Shown piece after piece: positions 53,495-62,825 of a stretch of DNA of 64,000 bases (position 1 is its first letter; the number at the start of each line of letters is the position of its first letter). The translations under genes and the position numbers were made by a program. The DNA comes from Vibrio crassostreae (GTDB lineage: Bacteria > Pseudomonadota > Gammaproteobacteria > Enterobacterales > Vibrionaceae): assembly GCF_024347415.1 (NCBI RefSeq), contig NZ_AP025477.1, positions 682,001 to 746,000 on the forward strand. Reading direction: 5' to 3'. The notes under the pieces were generated by a model, which saw only the letters and a program-made list of their open reading frames with translations, searched no databases and was not told where the DNA came from.

Positions 53495-55073
53495 TGATTG
53501 CCTCCGCGGCTTCTAGAGGATGCAACTCTCGTTTCAATATTTTACCTGTTGCCGTCATGGGTAATGCACTACGAATGAACACCTTACGAGGATATTTGTA
53601 ATCCGCGAGTTGCTCACGACACCAAGCCATCAAGGCTTTGCTATCACATTGAGTATGCTCGTGAAGCACCACATGGGCATGAATCTCTTCACCGAGCTGA
53701 TCATGATGTTCACCCACCACCGCGACCATTTCCACATCAGGGTGACACATCAATACTTCTTCAATTTCTCGCGGATAAACGTTGTAACCGCCTCGAATAA
53801 TCATGTCTTTCACACGATCAACAATGAACAAGTTACCGTGCTCATCAACGCGTCCGATATCACCCGTTAAAAACCAACCATCTCGAATCGAGTCTGCCGT
53901 TGCTTCAGGTCGTTGATAGTAACCTTTCATGACACTTGGGCTCTTAATGCAGACTTCTCCCAAATCCCCCATAGCGACTGAGTTGCCTTGTATATCAGTA
54001 ATCTTAATGAGGTGGCCACATAAAGGCTGACCCACACTGCCCGTCAAACGATCGCCATCAATATGGTTAAAGGTCGCAACCGGCGCCGTTTCTGAGAGCC
54101 CATACCCTTCTAAGACTGGTAATTCGAAACGAGATTCAAACTGTCGAATAACCTCAAGTGGCATCGAAGCACCACCAGACACACCAAGCCTCAAGCTATG
54201 TTTAACTTGCTCTGAGCGCTCTAAAGACCCTTCTCCAGCTTTTAGAAGCGCAATATACATCGTAGGAACGCCCGCAAACACACTGACTTTATGGTTAATG
54301 ATCTGCTCGATCACCAAGGACGGCTCAAAGCGCGGAATCAACACCATGGTAGAGCCCGTTAACACGCTCGCGTTCATCATCACGGTTTGGCCAAAACTGT
54401 GGAATAGAGGAAGTGTGGCCATTGTGGTATCGCTATATTCCAATCTCATAAGATACTGCGAAGACATCGCATTGGTTTGCATGTTGGTGTGGGAAAGCTC
54501 AGCCCCTTTTGGCTGCCCAGTCGTACCAGAGGTATAAAGGATCACAGCAGTATCATCGCCATGACAAGCCACAGATTCAAAAGGAGTCAAAGGTTGTGCT
54601 AACCAATCAGCTATTGATTCATGCTGCTCATGGTTTTCTGAAAGCAAGGATGTTGCGCCGTTTGGTATTGGCATAGACACGAAATGTTCGCAGTTATCGG
54701 CCTGTACAAAACCTTGTAATCCATAGCGTCCGATAGGTAACTCTTCACTGCCCTCAAAGCATAAATAAGCTTTCGCATCTGAATCATTAAGGTGATAAGC
54801 GATCTCTCTGGCCTTGAATAACACATTCAAAGGCACCACCACACAGCCCGCTTTTAGAATCCCGTAATAAGCAATGGGGAAATAAGTCACATTGGGACAC
54901 GACAGCGCGACCTTATCTCCCTTTTTTAACCCGAGCCTTTTAAGGTTCGCGGCCACGTTTCCAGAAAGTTGTTCTAACTGAGAAAAGCTGACTTCATCCG
55001 ATCCCATACGCAGAGCGGCTTTAGTTGGAAAAAGCGAAGCGCTGCGCTCCAAGTTAACAGCAAGATTGTGCAT
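53487..55073 (-). CDS. Acyl-CoA synthetase (AMP-binding, class I adenylate-forming)
   Basis: A 528-aa protein from the ATG at 55073, chosen because AAGGAG lies seven bases upstream; a frame 33 codons longer has an unlikely Thr/Lys-rich start. P-loop ILYTSGTTGQPKGAELSH, then GYGLSETAPVATFN, WFLTGDIGRVDEHGNLFIVDRVKDMIIRGGYNVYPREIEE and Lys in MTATGKILKRELH. It activates a carboxylic acid, probably medium or long chain, to its CoA ester. Operon with the GMC oxidoreductase. Confidence 0.88.
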   Translation of the reverse strand: MHNLAVNLERSASLFPTKAALRMGSDEVSFSQLEQLSGNVAANLKRLGLKKGDKVALSCPNVTYFPIAYYGILKAGCVVVPLNVLFKAREIAYHLNDSDAKAYLCFEGSEELPIGRYGLQGFVQADNCEHFVSMPIPNGATSLLSENHEQHESIADWLAQPLTPFESVACHGDDTAVILYTSGTTGQPKGAELSHTNMQTNAMSSQYLMRLEYSDTTMATLPLFHSFGQTVMMNASVLTGSTMVLIPRFEPSLVIEQIINHKVSVFAGVPTMYIALLKAGEGSLERSEQVKHSLRLGVSGGASMPLEVIRQFESRFELPVLEGYGLSETAPVATFNHIDGDRLTGSVGQPLCGHLIKITDIQGNSVAMGDLGEVCIKSPSVMKGYYQRPEATADSIRDGWFLTGDIGRVDEHGNLFIVDRVKDMIIRGGYNVYPREIEEVLMCHPDVEMVAVVGEHHDQLGEEIHAHVVLHEHTQCDSKALMAWCREQLADYKYPRKVFIRSALPMTATGKILKRELHPLEAAEAING

Positions 55074-55462
55074 CCATGATCTCCTTATTCGGCTTGACCT
55101 AGCGGTCACATTCGCCTTAGACGTTTTAATCGTTGTAATAAGTGTTGTCTTTGTTGCTATCAAATTCTGCACATTGGTGTGTCATGTAGGTAAGAGTAGT
55201 TATTGAGCAAAATAGTAGGTATTGAGCAAAATGTTTAAGATGTTCCAATATGCAACCCATCAAATTACAACATTTTGATAACATTTCGAACAGGTTTCAA
55301 AAAGACAAAAACCGGTGATATTCGGACGCAGCTCTATCAGGCCTTGTAAAACCTTGCACACATAAAGCAAAAGTTTGAACAAGCTTGGGAAAGTGAGAAC
55401 AGGCGACAAGCGTAAATGTTAAGAGTTCGGTTAAGATGGGAATCTTAAACAAGAGGCAACCT

Positions 55463-56488
55463 ATGGAATACACCGCAGTCTACGAACCCGATATGCAAGC
55501 ATTCGGTATTCTTGATCTTCAATTACTGCACCGCTATATGTCACCCGCCCTCAATATCGAAGCATTATTGGAAGGCAGTAACATTCATGCTCTGCAACTC
55601 AACACGCCAGACACCCACATTACCTTGGCGCAAAAGTTGGCGGTGTTCAGTAACGCATTGGCGAATACTGATGAAGGCGGTTTAGGGTTAAGAGTCGGCC
55701 AACAAGCACGGTTTAGCGACTTTGGTGTTCTAGGTTATGCAGTATTCAGTAGTGAAACGCTTTTAGATGCTTTGCTGATTGGATTTAAATATCTGCAGCT
55801 TGCTGGCCCTGTACTTAGAAAAACGATGTCAGTAAAAGATAACGTTGGATACTTTAGAGCCGAGCAGCTGATCGACTTGGACTCGCTGCTGCCATTTTGT
55901 TGCGAATATTGGTTCACCGCAATTCAAAGCCTGTGTGAAGAAGTACTACAACAACCATTCCCATCCCAAGTGATCCGCTTCCCTTACCCGAAGCCAGAAT
56001 ACGGCGACCTCTACACAGAGATTTTCCGTTGCCCTGTTGAATTCAATAGTGATCGCCTTGAATGGCAGTTTGATGCAACAAGTTTGTACTCGCCTCTTCC
56101 TACCGCCAATACCATCACGCTGCAGATGTGTCTGAAATCGTGTGACGACATGTTGGCAAAAGTCAGTGCGTCCACCAGCCTAAAAGAAAAAGTCTCTCAA
56201 ATGCTACTAGAGAGACCTGGATGTTACCCTTCGATAGAATCTATTTCATCAGAATTGGGGATGTCTTCTCGAACGCTACGCCGGCACCTTAAAGCTGCCG
56301 ATACCAGCTACCAGAAGATACTGGACCACGTTCGTTTTCACCTTTCTCGACACTACCTTTCTTCAACTCAAATGAGCATTGAAGAGATATCTGAGCGCGT
56401 TGGGTTTTCAGACAGCGCTAACTTTCGACATGCCTTTCGTAAGTGGAGTGGAAGCTCGCCCAGACAATACCGAAAAGAAGTGGTCTAA
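55463..56488 (+). CDS. AraC-family regulator with arabinose-binding-like N-terminal domain
   Basis: A 341-aa protein from MEYTAVYEPD, with AGAGG before it; an ATG nine codons earlier is possible. The N-terminal PF12625-type domain (residues about 15-190) includes LGLRVGQQARFSDFGVLGYAVFSSETL. The C-terminal double helix-turn-helix ends FSDSANFRHAFRKWSGSSPRQYR. This subtype often controls fatty-acid or alkane genes. Divergent from the acyl-CoA synthetase operon across about 390 bases, so it is likely its activator. Confidence 0.85.
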   Translation: MEYTAVYEPDMQAFGILDLQLLHRYMSPALNIEALLEGSNIHALQLNTPDTHITLAQKLAVFSNALANTDEGGLGLRVGQQARFSDFGVLGYAVFSSETLLDALLIGFKYLQLAGPVLRKTMSVKDNVGYFRAEQLIDLDSLLPFCCEYWFTAIQSLCEEVLQQPFPSQVIRFPYPKPEYGDLYTEIFRCPVEFNSDRLEWQFDATSLYSPLPTANTITLQMCLKSCDDMLAKVSASTSLKEKVSQMLLERPGCYPSIESISSELGMSSRTLRRHLKAADTSYQKILDHVRFHLSRHYLSSTQMSIEEISERVGFSDSANFRHAFRKWSGSSPRQYRKEVV

Positions 56489-56756
56489 CACGATTAACGC
56501 CCTAAATTAAAATCTGATGAATACAACGAACCTCTCTCCGTCTTTCAAATTAAATAGTCGTTTGAACAACGCTTTATCGGCTATTTAACCGCAGAAAATA
56601 TCGCGAAAACATGAAATATCACAACGGTATTTTAGCTAACACACACGATAAATTTCTTTTATCTTAACGACCATTTTTATTCGTTTTACCCAATTCAGTT
56701 TCTCCCCCATAGTCGCGGAAAATTCATCGTTTCTTTCACTATCAGAGGCTCCTGCA

Positions 56757-57908
56757 TTGGACAACATCCAACCAACAACTCGCATAACTGTTCCTGTTAT
56801 TGCATTGTCTTTTTACGCGATCGCTTCAGGCTACTTAATGAGTTCATTACCATTAATGCTGTCTGAGTATGGCTTAGACAAAGATCTATCGAGTTGGTTG
56901 GCGAGTGCATTCTATGCAGGTCTACTGGCTGGTACATTGTTGATTGAACGTGCCATTGCGCGTGTTGGTCACAAAGACGCGTTCGTCATCGCATTGAGTG
57001 TGTTCATCGCAACGATCCTTGTATTGCCATTGATCCCACACCAAGCTGTATGGCTATTAGCTCGCTTTGTGGCTGGTGTAGCGGTTGCAGGTATCTTTGT
57101 GATTGTAGAGTCTTGGCTAATGAGCGGTGACGAGTCACAACGCGCAAAACGTCTCGCTATCTACATGTGCTCACTGTACGGTGGTTCTGCAGTTGGTCAG
57201 CTTGGTATCGGTTACCTAGGTATTACTGGTGGTGTACCTTTCATCGCAATGTTCACCCTTCTGTTTGGTGCGATCATTGTTCTGATGTACGGACAAGCAA
57301 CACCACCACAGATCCACGATGCGCAATCTTTGTCTTTAAAACAGATCAGCAAATTAAGCCACAGCGCGCTAATTGGCTGCATTGTGTCTGGATTAACGCT
57401 AGGTGCGATTTACGGCTTGATGCCAGTTGAACTTGCTCAACGTAACATTGCGCACGAAGACATTGGCGGTTTGATGGCTTTGGTTATCATGGGTGGAATG
57501 GCTGTACAGCCGATGGTGACTTGGTTATCTCACCACATAGGACAAGTGTTATTAATGGCTCTGTTCTGCCTGCTAGGCGTTGCAAGCATTGGTGTGCTGA
57601 CTATCAATCACGATTTCTACGTACTAGGCATGAGCTTGTTCGTATTAGGCATGGCTACATTTGCGCTATACCCAATCGCGATTAACTTGGGTTGCCGAAA
57701 CCTTGACCCAAGCTACTTGGTGTCAGTGACTCAGATCATGCTACTTTGCTACAGCATCGGTTCTGTTGCCGGACCAATCGTTGCAGACAGCTTTATGGAT
57801 TCACAAGCAGGATTATTCACTTACCTGTTCGCGTCTCTACTTGCTACAACGATCTACATGTTGATTGCTAGTCTAAAGCGCTCTCACCTGCAGATTGCAG
57901 GCGAGTAA
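56757..57908 (+). CDS. MFS transporter of the YcaD type
   Basis: A 383-aa protein with a TTG start behind AGAGG. Twelve helices, with SWLASAFYAGLLAGTLLIERAIARVGHKDAF as the loop 2-3 motif and ARFVAGVAVAGIFVIVESWLMSGDESQRAKRLAIYM in the first half. This matches the YcaD group of the major facilitator superfamily. Substrate unknown. A good terminator follows. Confidence 0.82.
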   Translation: MDNIQPTTRITVPVIALSFYAIASGYLMSSLPLMLSEYGLDKDLSSWLASAFYAGLLAGTLLIERAIARVGHKDAFVIALSVFIATILVLPLIPHQAVWLLARFVAGVAVAGIFVIVESWLMSGDESQRAKRLAIYMCSLYGGSAVGQLGIGYLGITGGVPFIAMFTLLFGAIIVLMYGQATPPQIHDAQSLSLKQISKLSHSALIGCIVSGLTLGAIYGLMPVELAQRNIAHEDIGGLMALVIMGGMAVQPMVTWLSHHIGQVLLMALFCLLGVASIGVLTINHDFYVLGMSLFVLGMATFALYPIAINLGCRNLDPSYLVSVTQIMLLCYSIGSVAGPIVADSFMDSQAGLFTYLFASLLATTIYMLIASLKRSHLQIAGE

Positions 57909-57941
57909 GCTCAAATAGACAGACACAAGAGACGTGTCATC

Positions 57942-57986
57942 AGGGCTCTGAGTTAAGACTTCATGTCTAAGCTAAGAGCCCTTTTT
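57942..57986 (+). terminator. Terminator of the MFS gene
   Basis: AGGGCTCT pairs with AGAGCCCT, inner stem TTAAGAC/GTCTAAG, then TTTTTG. Confidence 0.85.
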
Positions 57987-58049
57987 GTTTTATGCCAACG
58001 GTAAGAAAGATCGACAACAAATAACAATAACGTCTATTATTTTAGAAAG

Positions 58050-58385
58050 TTAAGGTTGAAATACGTAACCTTCACCAGTGATGGTAATGATTAATCCATC
58101 TCCGAATAACGATCTTATTTCGGATATCGCAACAATCACAGATGAGTTGGTCACTTTCTCACTTTCCCAGCCAATCTTCTTTAATTGACTAACACTGAAC
58201 AATTCACCCCTATGTCGATTCATAAATAGAATGATCTTTCGGTATGCCAAAGGCATGGTAGCCAGTACGTAGCCGTTCTCTACGTTGCGAACAAGCTTGG
58301 TGTTGAGTTCAACAATTTTACCGTTTAATTCAAGTACTACGTTGTTTTCAGAATGGTTCGTTTCTATTACAGGATAAGAGTCCAT
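58050..58385 (-). CDS. Orphan winged-helix protein (Trans_reg_C/ToxR-CadC-like DNA-binding domain)
   Basis: A 111-aa protein that is little more than one winged helix: MPLAYRKIILFMNRHRGELFSVSQLKKIGWESEKVTNSSVIVAISEIRSLFGDGLIITITGEGYVFQP, ending in the GEGYVF wing. Unlike ToxR or CadC it has no membrane helix and no sensor domain. It lies 180 bases after a similar small protein on the same strand. Confidence 0.7.
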   Translation of the reverse strand: MDSYPVIETNHSENNVVLELNGKIVELNTKLVRNVENGYVLATMPLAYRKIILFMNRHRGELFSVSQLKKIGWESEKVTNSSVIVAISEIRSLFGDGLIITITGEGYVFQP

Positions 58386-58561
58386 TTATATATCATTCCC
58401 TTACTATATAGCCAGCGACAATGTCAGATTTGTTCGTATTTATATAACGTCGCTTATATGTGGACGTTTTAGATTTGACGATAATCAATGGAATTCGTAC
58501 GGTAAAGAGATTAAATTTTTATTATTAAAATATTAATAGGATATCAATAGAAGATTATTTA

Positions 58562-58891
58562 TTACTCCATGACATACCCTTCGTTGGAAACGGTTTGTAT
58601 ACAACGGCAGTCGAGAATCCTTCGTATCTCGTAAATAGCGACCAATACAGACGCACATGTCACAGCTTTACCAGCCCAGCCTACGCTCTTCAATATTTGC
58701 TTGCTAACTACTTGACCTCTGTTCAGGTAAAGATAGAAAAGCACTTTACGATGAGGCTCAGAAAGCGTTCCTATTATTGAACCACAGCCCTGTTTTCGAA
58801 CAATTTTTGTGCCTGATTGAAACTCTTTACTATTTAAAATGAGCTTTGATGGAAGAACAAAATCATCCACCTCGCCGATATCTTGTTGCAT
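58562..58891 (-). CDS. Second orphan winged-helix protein
   Basis: A 109-aa protein with the same layout: SEPHRKVLFYLYLNRGQVVSKQILKSVGWAGKAVTCASVLVAIYEIRRILDCRCIQTVSNEGYVME. Four Cys residues, two of them as CRC, are unusual for this fold and could make it redox-sensitive. Probably a diverged duplicate of the 58,050 gene. Confidence 0.65.
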   Translation of the reverse strand: MQQDIGEVDDFVLPSKLILNSKEFQSGTKIVRKQGCGSIIGTLSEPHRKVLFYLYLNRGQVVSKQILKSVGWAGKAVTCASVLVAIYEIRRILDCRCIQTVSNEGYVME

Positions 58892-59039
58892 TTATACCTC
58901 ACCCTGCATATGCAGTCGTGCTTTTAGATGTTTCTGATAGTACCGAATAGGGCAAAAATACTAAATTGATAGATAGCTCAATACAGTAATATTACTGCAA
59001 AGTTTGATCTTGCGTAATTGATCGAGGAAATAAGCATGG

Positions 59040-59933
59040 CTAACCGGGCAGTCGATGACTCTTTCGATATTGACTAGGTGACAGACCGAAATGCTTTTTG
59101 AAACGATGTGAGAAGTTATATGGGTCTTTATAGCCTAGACGATTGGCTATCATCGACACCGACCAATCTTGCTGCTTCAACAAACTGGTGGCTTTATCCA
59201 TTCTCAACTGAATCAATTTGCTGCGTGGTGATAGGTCGAATAGCGTCTTGGTGACTCGATTAAGTTGCTCTTCGCTGATAAACACCCTTTGTGCCATGCC
59301 AGCGACGGTCCATGGTTGGTGCAGACTGCTTTCAATCTCATTATAGAGTGCTTGAACACGTGCAGTAGTACTGGTCGACTTAGGCTCAAATCCCGTCAAT
59401 GTTCGGATAATTTCACTCAAGAGTAACTTACGGTAACTGGCTCGACCGCCTATCTCAAAGTAAACCAAGTTCATTAATGACCAGATCTGCTCACACTCTC
59501 CGAACGGCACAATCCCCTGACCTAAACTTGCTATGTGCTGCCATTGCTGCGTATCGGGCGTCAGCATCCACGCCATTTTCCAATAATTATATTGAGGATC
59601 AAGTTCAAAACGAAATGGGGTTTCAGCAGGAAGAACCACCAGCGTATAAGGTGTAATCTCTTGTACGGATGTTGCGGTTGTTAGAATACCGCCACCTTCC
59701 ATAGTGAAAATCAACGTATGAACATTAACGGATTCTCGCTCAACCCAATAACCATCATATAGCTTCGCCATACCTCCCATGTAGACACCAAAGCTTTTCA
59801 TCTCTGGAATATCTTCAACGGTCAAAAAACGTTCTTTGCACTGTTCAGCGAGAAAAACATCATCGTGCCAAGTTGATTTTGGTCTCATTGAATCAATGAC
59901 AGATTCGCACAGGTTTTGTTGTTTTTTAAACAT
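59040..59933 (-). CDS. AraC-family regulator, second AraC/MATE pair
   Basis: A 297-aa protein. N-terminal cupin-like domain (TLIFTMEGGGILTTATSVQEITPYTLVVLPAETPF), C-terminal double helix-turn-helix (WTVAGMAQRVFISEEQLNRVTKTLF; WSVSMIANRLGYKDPYNFSHRFKKHFGLSPSQYRKS). Divergent from the MATE gene with only 50 bases between, so the two start signals overlap and it almost certainly controls that gene. Confidence 0.85.
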   Translation of the reverse strand: MFKKQQNLCESVIDSMRPKSTWHDDVFLAEQCKERFLTVEDIPEMKSFGVYMGGMAKLYDGYWVERESVNVHTLIFTMEGGGILTTATSVQEITPYTLVVLPAETPFRFELDPQYNYWKMAWMLTPDTQQWQHIASLGQGIVPFGECEQIWSLMNLVYFEIGGRASYRKLLLSEIIRTLTGFEPKSTSTTARVQALYNEIESSLHQPWTVAGMAQRVFISEEQLNRVTKTLFDLSPRSKLIQLRMDKATSLLKQQDWSVSMIANRLGYKDPYNFSHRFKKHFGLSPSQYRKSHRLPG

Positions 59934-59983
59934 GTTGTTACTTCGCTCAAATCACTATAGTTCTGCCATAAATCGGAGAGCTT

Positions 59984-61381
59984 ATGACAACTAACATCAA
60001 CCCTAACTCATCTATGAATAACAAGCCAGAGAGCATATTACCTCGTATCGTTAAACTTGGTTTACCTGTTGCTTTACAAAGTGCGCTTGTCGCTATTCTT
60101 GCCCTTGCTGACGTATTAATGGTCAGTGACTATGGTATGGAAGCAGCTGCGGCTGTGGGAATTGCATCAAAATGGCACTTCGTTGCTATTATGATTATGG
60201 CAGGGTTGGCTTCAGCAAACGGTACATTAGTCGCTCAATATTGGGGAAAGAATGACCGAAAAAGCGCACGAACGGTATCATCTATCGCGATGGTGTTTGG
60301 CCTAAAAGTTCTATTGCCTGTGACTGCAATCATCACTCTTGGTTCTCAGTTTTTAATGATGTTGCAAACCAGCGATCAAACCGTGATTAAGCTTGGCGCG
60401 ACTTACCTTTGGTATGGATTCCCTGTTCTACTTCTGACTCACATTGTTGTCGTAGTAGAAGCAAGCATGCGCTCATCAGGTGACACCGTAACTCCATTAT
60501 TGCTTGGTGCGGTGACAATTGCCCTCAACATCGCACTTAACTTCGTGCTCATCAAAGGTGCCTTCGGTATTCCAGCGATGGGTGTTGCAGGTGCGGCATT
60601 AGCAACAACTTTAGCGCGCTTGATTCAAGTGGGTTTGATGTATGGCTACATGCGTATGCGTAACCACTGGCTGTTAACGACACCGAGTTCACCACATCGC
60701 CCGTCGCTTTGGTTGTCTTACCGTCGTATTGCGCTACCACTTACTATGAATGCCGTTTTATGGGCAATGGGTACCATGGCATACCAAATGATCTTTGGTC
60801 ACATGGGCACAACAGAACTCGCAGTCTTCTCAATGCTCGCGCCGTTTGAGTCGCTGTGTTACTCGATATTCTTTGGTATCTCGGTTGCGTGTTCAGTGTT
60901 GCTTGGCCACTCACTAGGTCGTGACGAATTTGATGACGCCATGAGTATGGGTCTGACCTTCATTAAAGCCGTGGTTGGTTTTGGTGCGGTTGTAGGTTTG
61001 CTACTGTTTATGGGTAAAGAGCATGTTCTATCATGGCTAAACCTGACCACAGACGCTTTATACCCGCTTGCTTCACCAGCGATGATGATCATGTGCTTTG
61101 CGGTTGTGATTCGTATGCTCAACATGGTAATCATTAACGGTATTATTCGTGCTGGTGGTGATAATGCGTTCTGCCTTCGCATGGATTTCATCGCGATGTG
61201 GTTGGTAGGCATTCCAGTATGTGTTTACGGCGCATTTATCGCTGGATGGGACTTCAAATACATCTATGGTCTGATGTTAGTAGAAGAAGTAGTGAAACTA
61301 GCTATCTGTTCACACCGTTACTTGAGCCGACGCTGGATCAACAACCTAACGGTTACTTATGAAGAACCACAAGCGGCGTAA
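59984..61381 (+). CDS. MATE-family antiporter, second AraC/MATE pair
   Basis: A 465-aa protein with twelve helices. LGLPVALQSALVAILALADVLMVSDYG and IMAGLASANGTLVAQYWGKND parallel the MATE protein at 41,608; both end in a W-I-N-N-L segment. GGAGAGCTT precedes the start. Export of organic cations or related compounds; the substrate is not known. Confidence 0.9.
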   Translation: MTTNINPNSSMNNKPESILPRIVKLGLPVALQSALVAILALADVLMVSDYGMEAAAAVGIASKWHFVAIMIMAGLASANGTLVAQYWGKNDRKSARTVSSIAMVFGLKVLLPVTAIITLGSQFLMMLQTSDQTVIKLGATYLWYGFPVLLLTHIVVVVEASMRSSGDTVTPLLLGAVTIALNIALNFVLIKGAFGIPAMGVAGAALATTLARLIQVGLMYGYMRMRNHWLLTTPSSPHRPSLWLSYRRIALPLTMNAVLWAMGTMAYQMIFGHMGTTELAVFSMLAPFESLCYSIFFGISVACSVLLGHSLGRDEFDDAMSMGLTFIKAVVGFGAVVGLLLFMGKEHVLSWLNLTTDALYPLASPAMMIMCFAVVIRMLNMVIINGIIRAGGDNAFCLRMDFIAMWLVGIPVCVYGAFIAGWDFKYIYGLMLVEEVVKLAICSHRYLSRRWINNLTVTYEEPQAA

Positions 61382-61431
61382 GTTACAGTTACCTGGCTAT
61401 ATTCAAGCTTAGATAAATCGTATCTACATCA

Positions 61432-61459
61432 AAAAAGGTCTGAGAAATCAGACCTTTTT
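61432..61459 (+). terminator. Terminator between MATE and ygbA
   Basis: AAAAAGGTCTGA pairs with TCAGACCTTTTT, works in both directions. Confidence 0.88.
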
Positions 61460-61490
61460 CGTTTCTTTAGAAATTACTTTCAAGCGCCAC

Positions 61491-61886
61491 TTACTTCTTG
61501 TTCATTCGGATATGACGATTAGATACGTTCGGCAGCGGCTTTTCAGGCACTTTCCGCTTCTCATGAATCAGATGTCGAATCGCTAAAATAGGATGCTTAA
61601 GTAGCATTCTTGGCCCGGCATAGCGCATCACTAAACGCATTTGCTCTTTCGGATCAGGTTTATAGCAATGAATCGGACACTTATTACAGGTCGGTTTTGC
61701 TTCGCCATAAGGACATCTATCCAGTCGTGTTTCGGCATAACGCAGCAGTTGCTCACACTCCTCACATAACGCATTATTCTGACGAACTTCACCGTGGTGA
61801 TCTTTGCAATAGATGTGCACCATCGCAATAACGGTTTTGTACTCCGTTGCGAGCTCGCCTTGTAGAATATTGTTATGTTGGAACAT
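61491..61886 (-). CDS. ygbA: YgbA-type (nitrous oxide-stimulated promoter family) protein
   Basis: A 131-aa protein. A Cys-rich core CEECEQLLRYAETRLDRCPYGEAKPTCNKCPIHCYKP, about eight Cys, then the basic GPRMLLKHPILAIRHLIHEKRK. This is the PF11756 family, part of the NsrR nitric-oxide regulon in enterobacteria. It starts three bases after the GNAT stop, so they share a transcript. No clear NsrR site was identified. Confidence 0.82.
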   Translation of the reverse strand: MFQHNNILQGELATEYKTVIAMVHIYCKDHHGEVRQNNALCEECEQLLRYAETRLDRCPYGEAKPTCNKCPIHCYKPDPKEQMRLVMRYAGPRMLLKHPILAIRHLIHEKRKVPEKPLPNVSNRHIRMNKK

Positions 61887-61889
61887 GTT

Positions 61890-62405
61890 TTAATTACCTA
61901 ATGAGAAACCGTACAGGTTGAGATTAACACTTTCGCTTATCACATCTTCAACTCGCTCAAACACAAAGCCTAATTTAGTCAGTAGTGCGATACTTCGAAT
62001 GTTATCAGAGGTTGTGATGGCAACTAAATGATCGATATCAGCATTCTGCTTAGCTTGTTCAATTATCGCCTCCGCTGCTTCTTGGGCAAAGCCTTGACCA
62101 TAAAACTCAGGAACAAACCCGTAGCCAATATCATGCGACTCTAAGGTGTCTCTTTTTATTAGTCCGCAGATACCAATTGGTGTTGAACAATCCTTGATTT
62201 CAACCATCAACAAACAGACTCCCTTCTCTTCGTGCATCTTAAGAATGTTGTTTTCGATGTATTCGACAGCCTTGTCAGTGTCGCTGATTTCCTTATCACC
62301 AATGTAACGCAGGAAATCTTCTGAGCTGTATAATCGCTGAATAAACGCCGCATCTTGAGGCGTGATCATTCTTAATCGTAAACGTTCGGTCTCGACGGCC
62401 TGCAT
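61890..62405 (-). CDS. RimJ/RimL-type GNAT acetyltransferase
   Basis: A 171-aa protein from MQAVETERLRLR at 62405, with AAGGAAAATATCACT before it. TERLRLRMITPQDAAFIQRLYS, IGYGFVPEFYGQGFAQEAAEAII and ALLTKLGFVFERVEDV are typical of protein or amino-acid N-acetyltransferases. Specific substrate unknown. Confidence 0.82.
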   Translation of the reverse strand: MQAVETERLRLRMITPQDAAFIQRLYSSEDFLRYIGDKEISDTDKAVEYIENNILKMHEEKGVCLLMVEIKDCSTPIGICGLIKRDTLESHDIGYGFVPEFYGQGFAQEAAEAIIEQAKQNADIDHLVAITTSDNIRSIALLTKLGFVFERVEDVISESVNLNLYGFSLGN

Positions 62406-62502
62406 AGTGATATTTTCCTTGCTGAATACCATGTAAATATTGAGTTCTAGAGCTAAAATGATTATCCTCCACCGCCTAAACTAAATACAAGGCTATGCAG
62501 CA

Positions 62503-62712
62503 ATGAACCGTAAGAAAAAAATCAATCAAATTCTAAAAAAGAAGCAGAAACAGGCGAATTCTAAACTGCATAGTAGCAACAAGCCTCGCTACATTTCTAA
62601 AGCTGACCGCGCAAAAATGGAAGCTGAAGAACAAGCTAAAGCGGCTCAAGAGCACGCTGAAGGTTCAGTAGAAGCGACTGTCGAAGCTGAAGAGACAAAA
62701 GCTGCAGAGTAA
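62503..62712 (+). CDS. DUF2986 small basic/acidic protein
   Basis: A 69-aa protein. The first half is Lys-rich (MNRKKKINQILKKKQKQANSKLH), then NKPRYISKADRAKM, then an acidic Ala/Glu tail. This matches DUF2986, common in vibrios; function unknown, possibly RNA or ribosome related from charge alone. Confidence 0.75.
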   Translation: MNRKKKINQILKKKQKQANSKLHSSNKPRYISKADRAKMEAEEQAKAAQEHAEGSVEATVEAEETKAAE

Positions 62713-62768
62713 GTTAAAACTCGCAGTCCTCTTGTCCAAATCTCCGTACTGAGTCAATGGATAAGAAC

Positions 62769-62800
62769 AAAAAAGCAGCCTTTATTTGGGCTGCTTTTTT
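62769..62800. terminator. Bidirectional terminator
   Basis: AAAAGCAGCC pairs with GGGCTGCTTTT around TTTATT, between convergent genes. Confidence 0.9.
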
Positions 62801-62825
62801 GATCCTACCATTTTAATCGCGCTGA

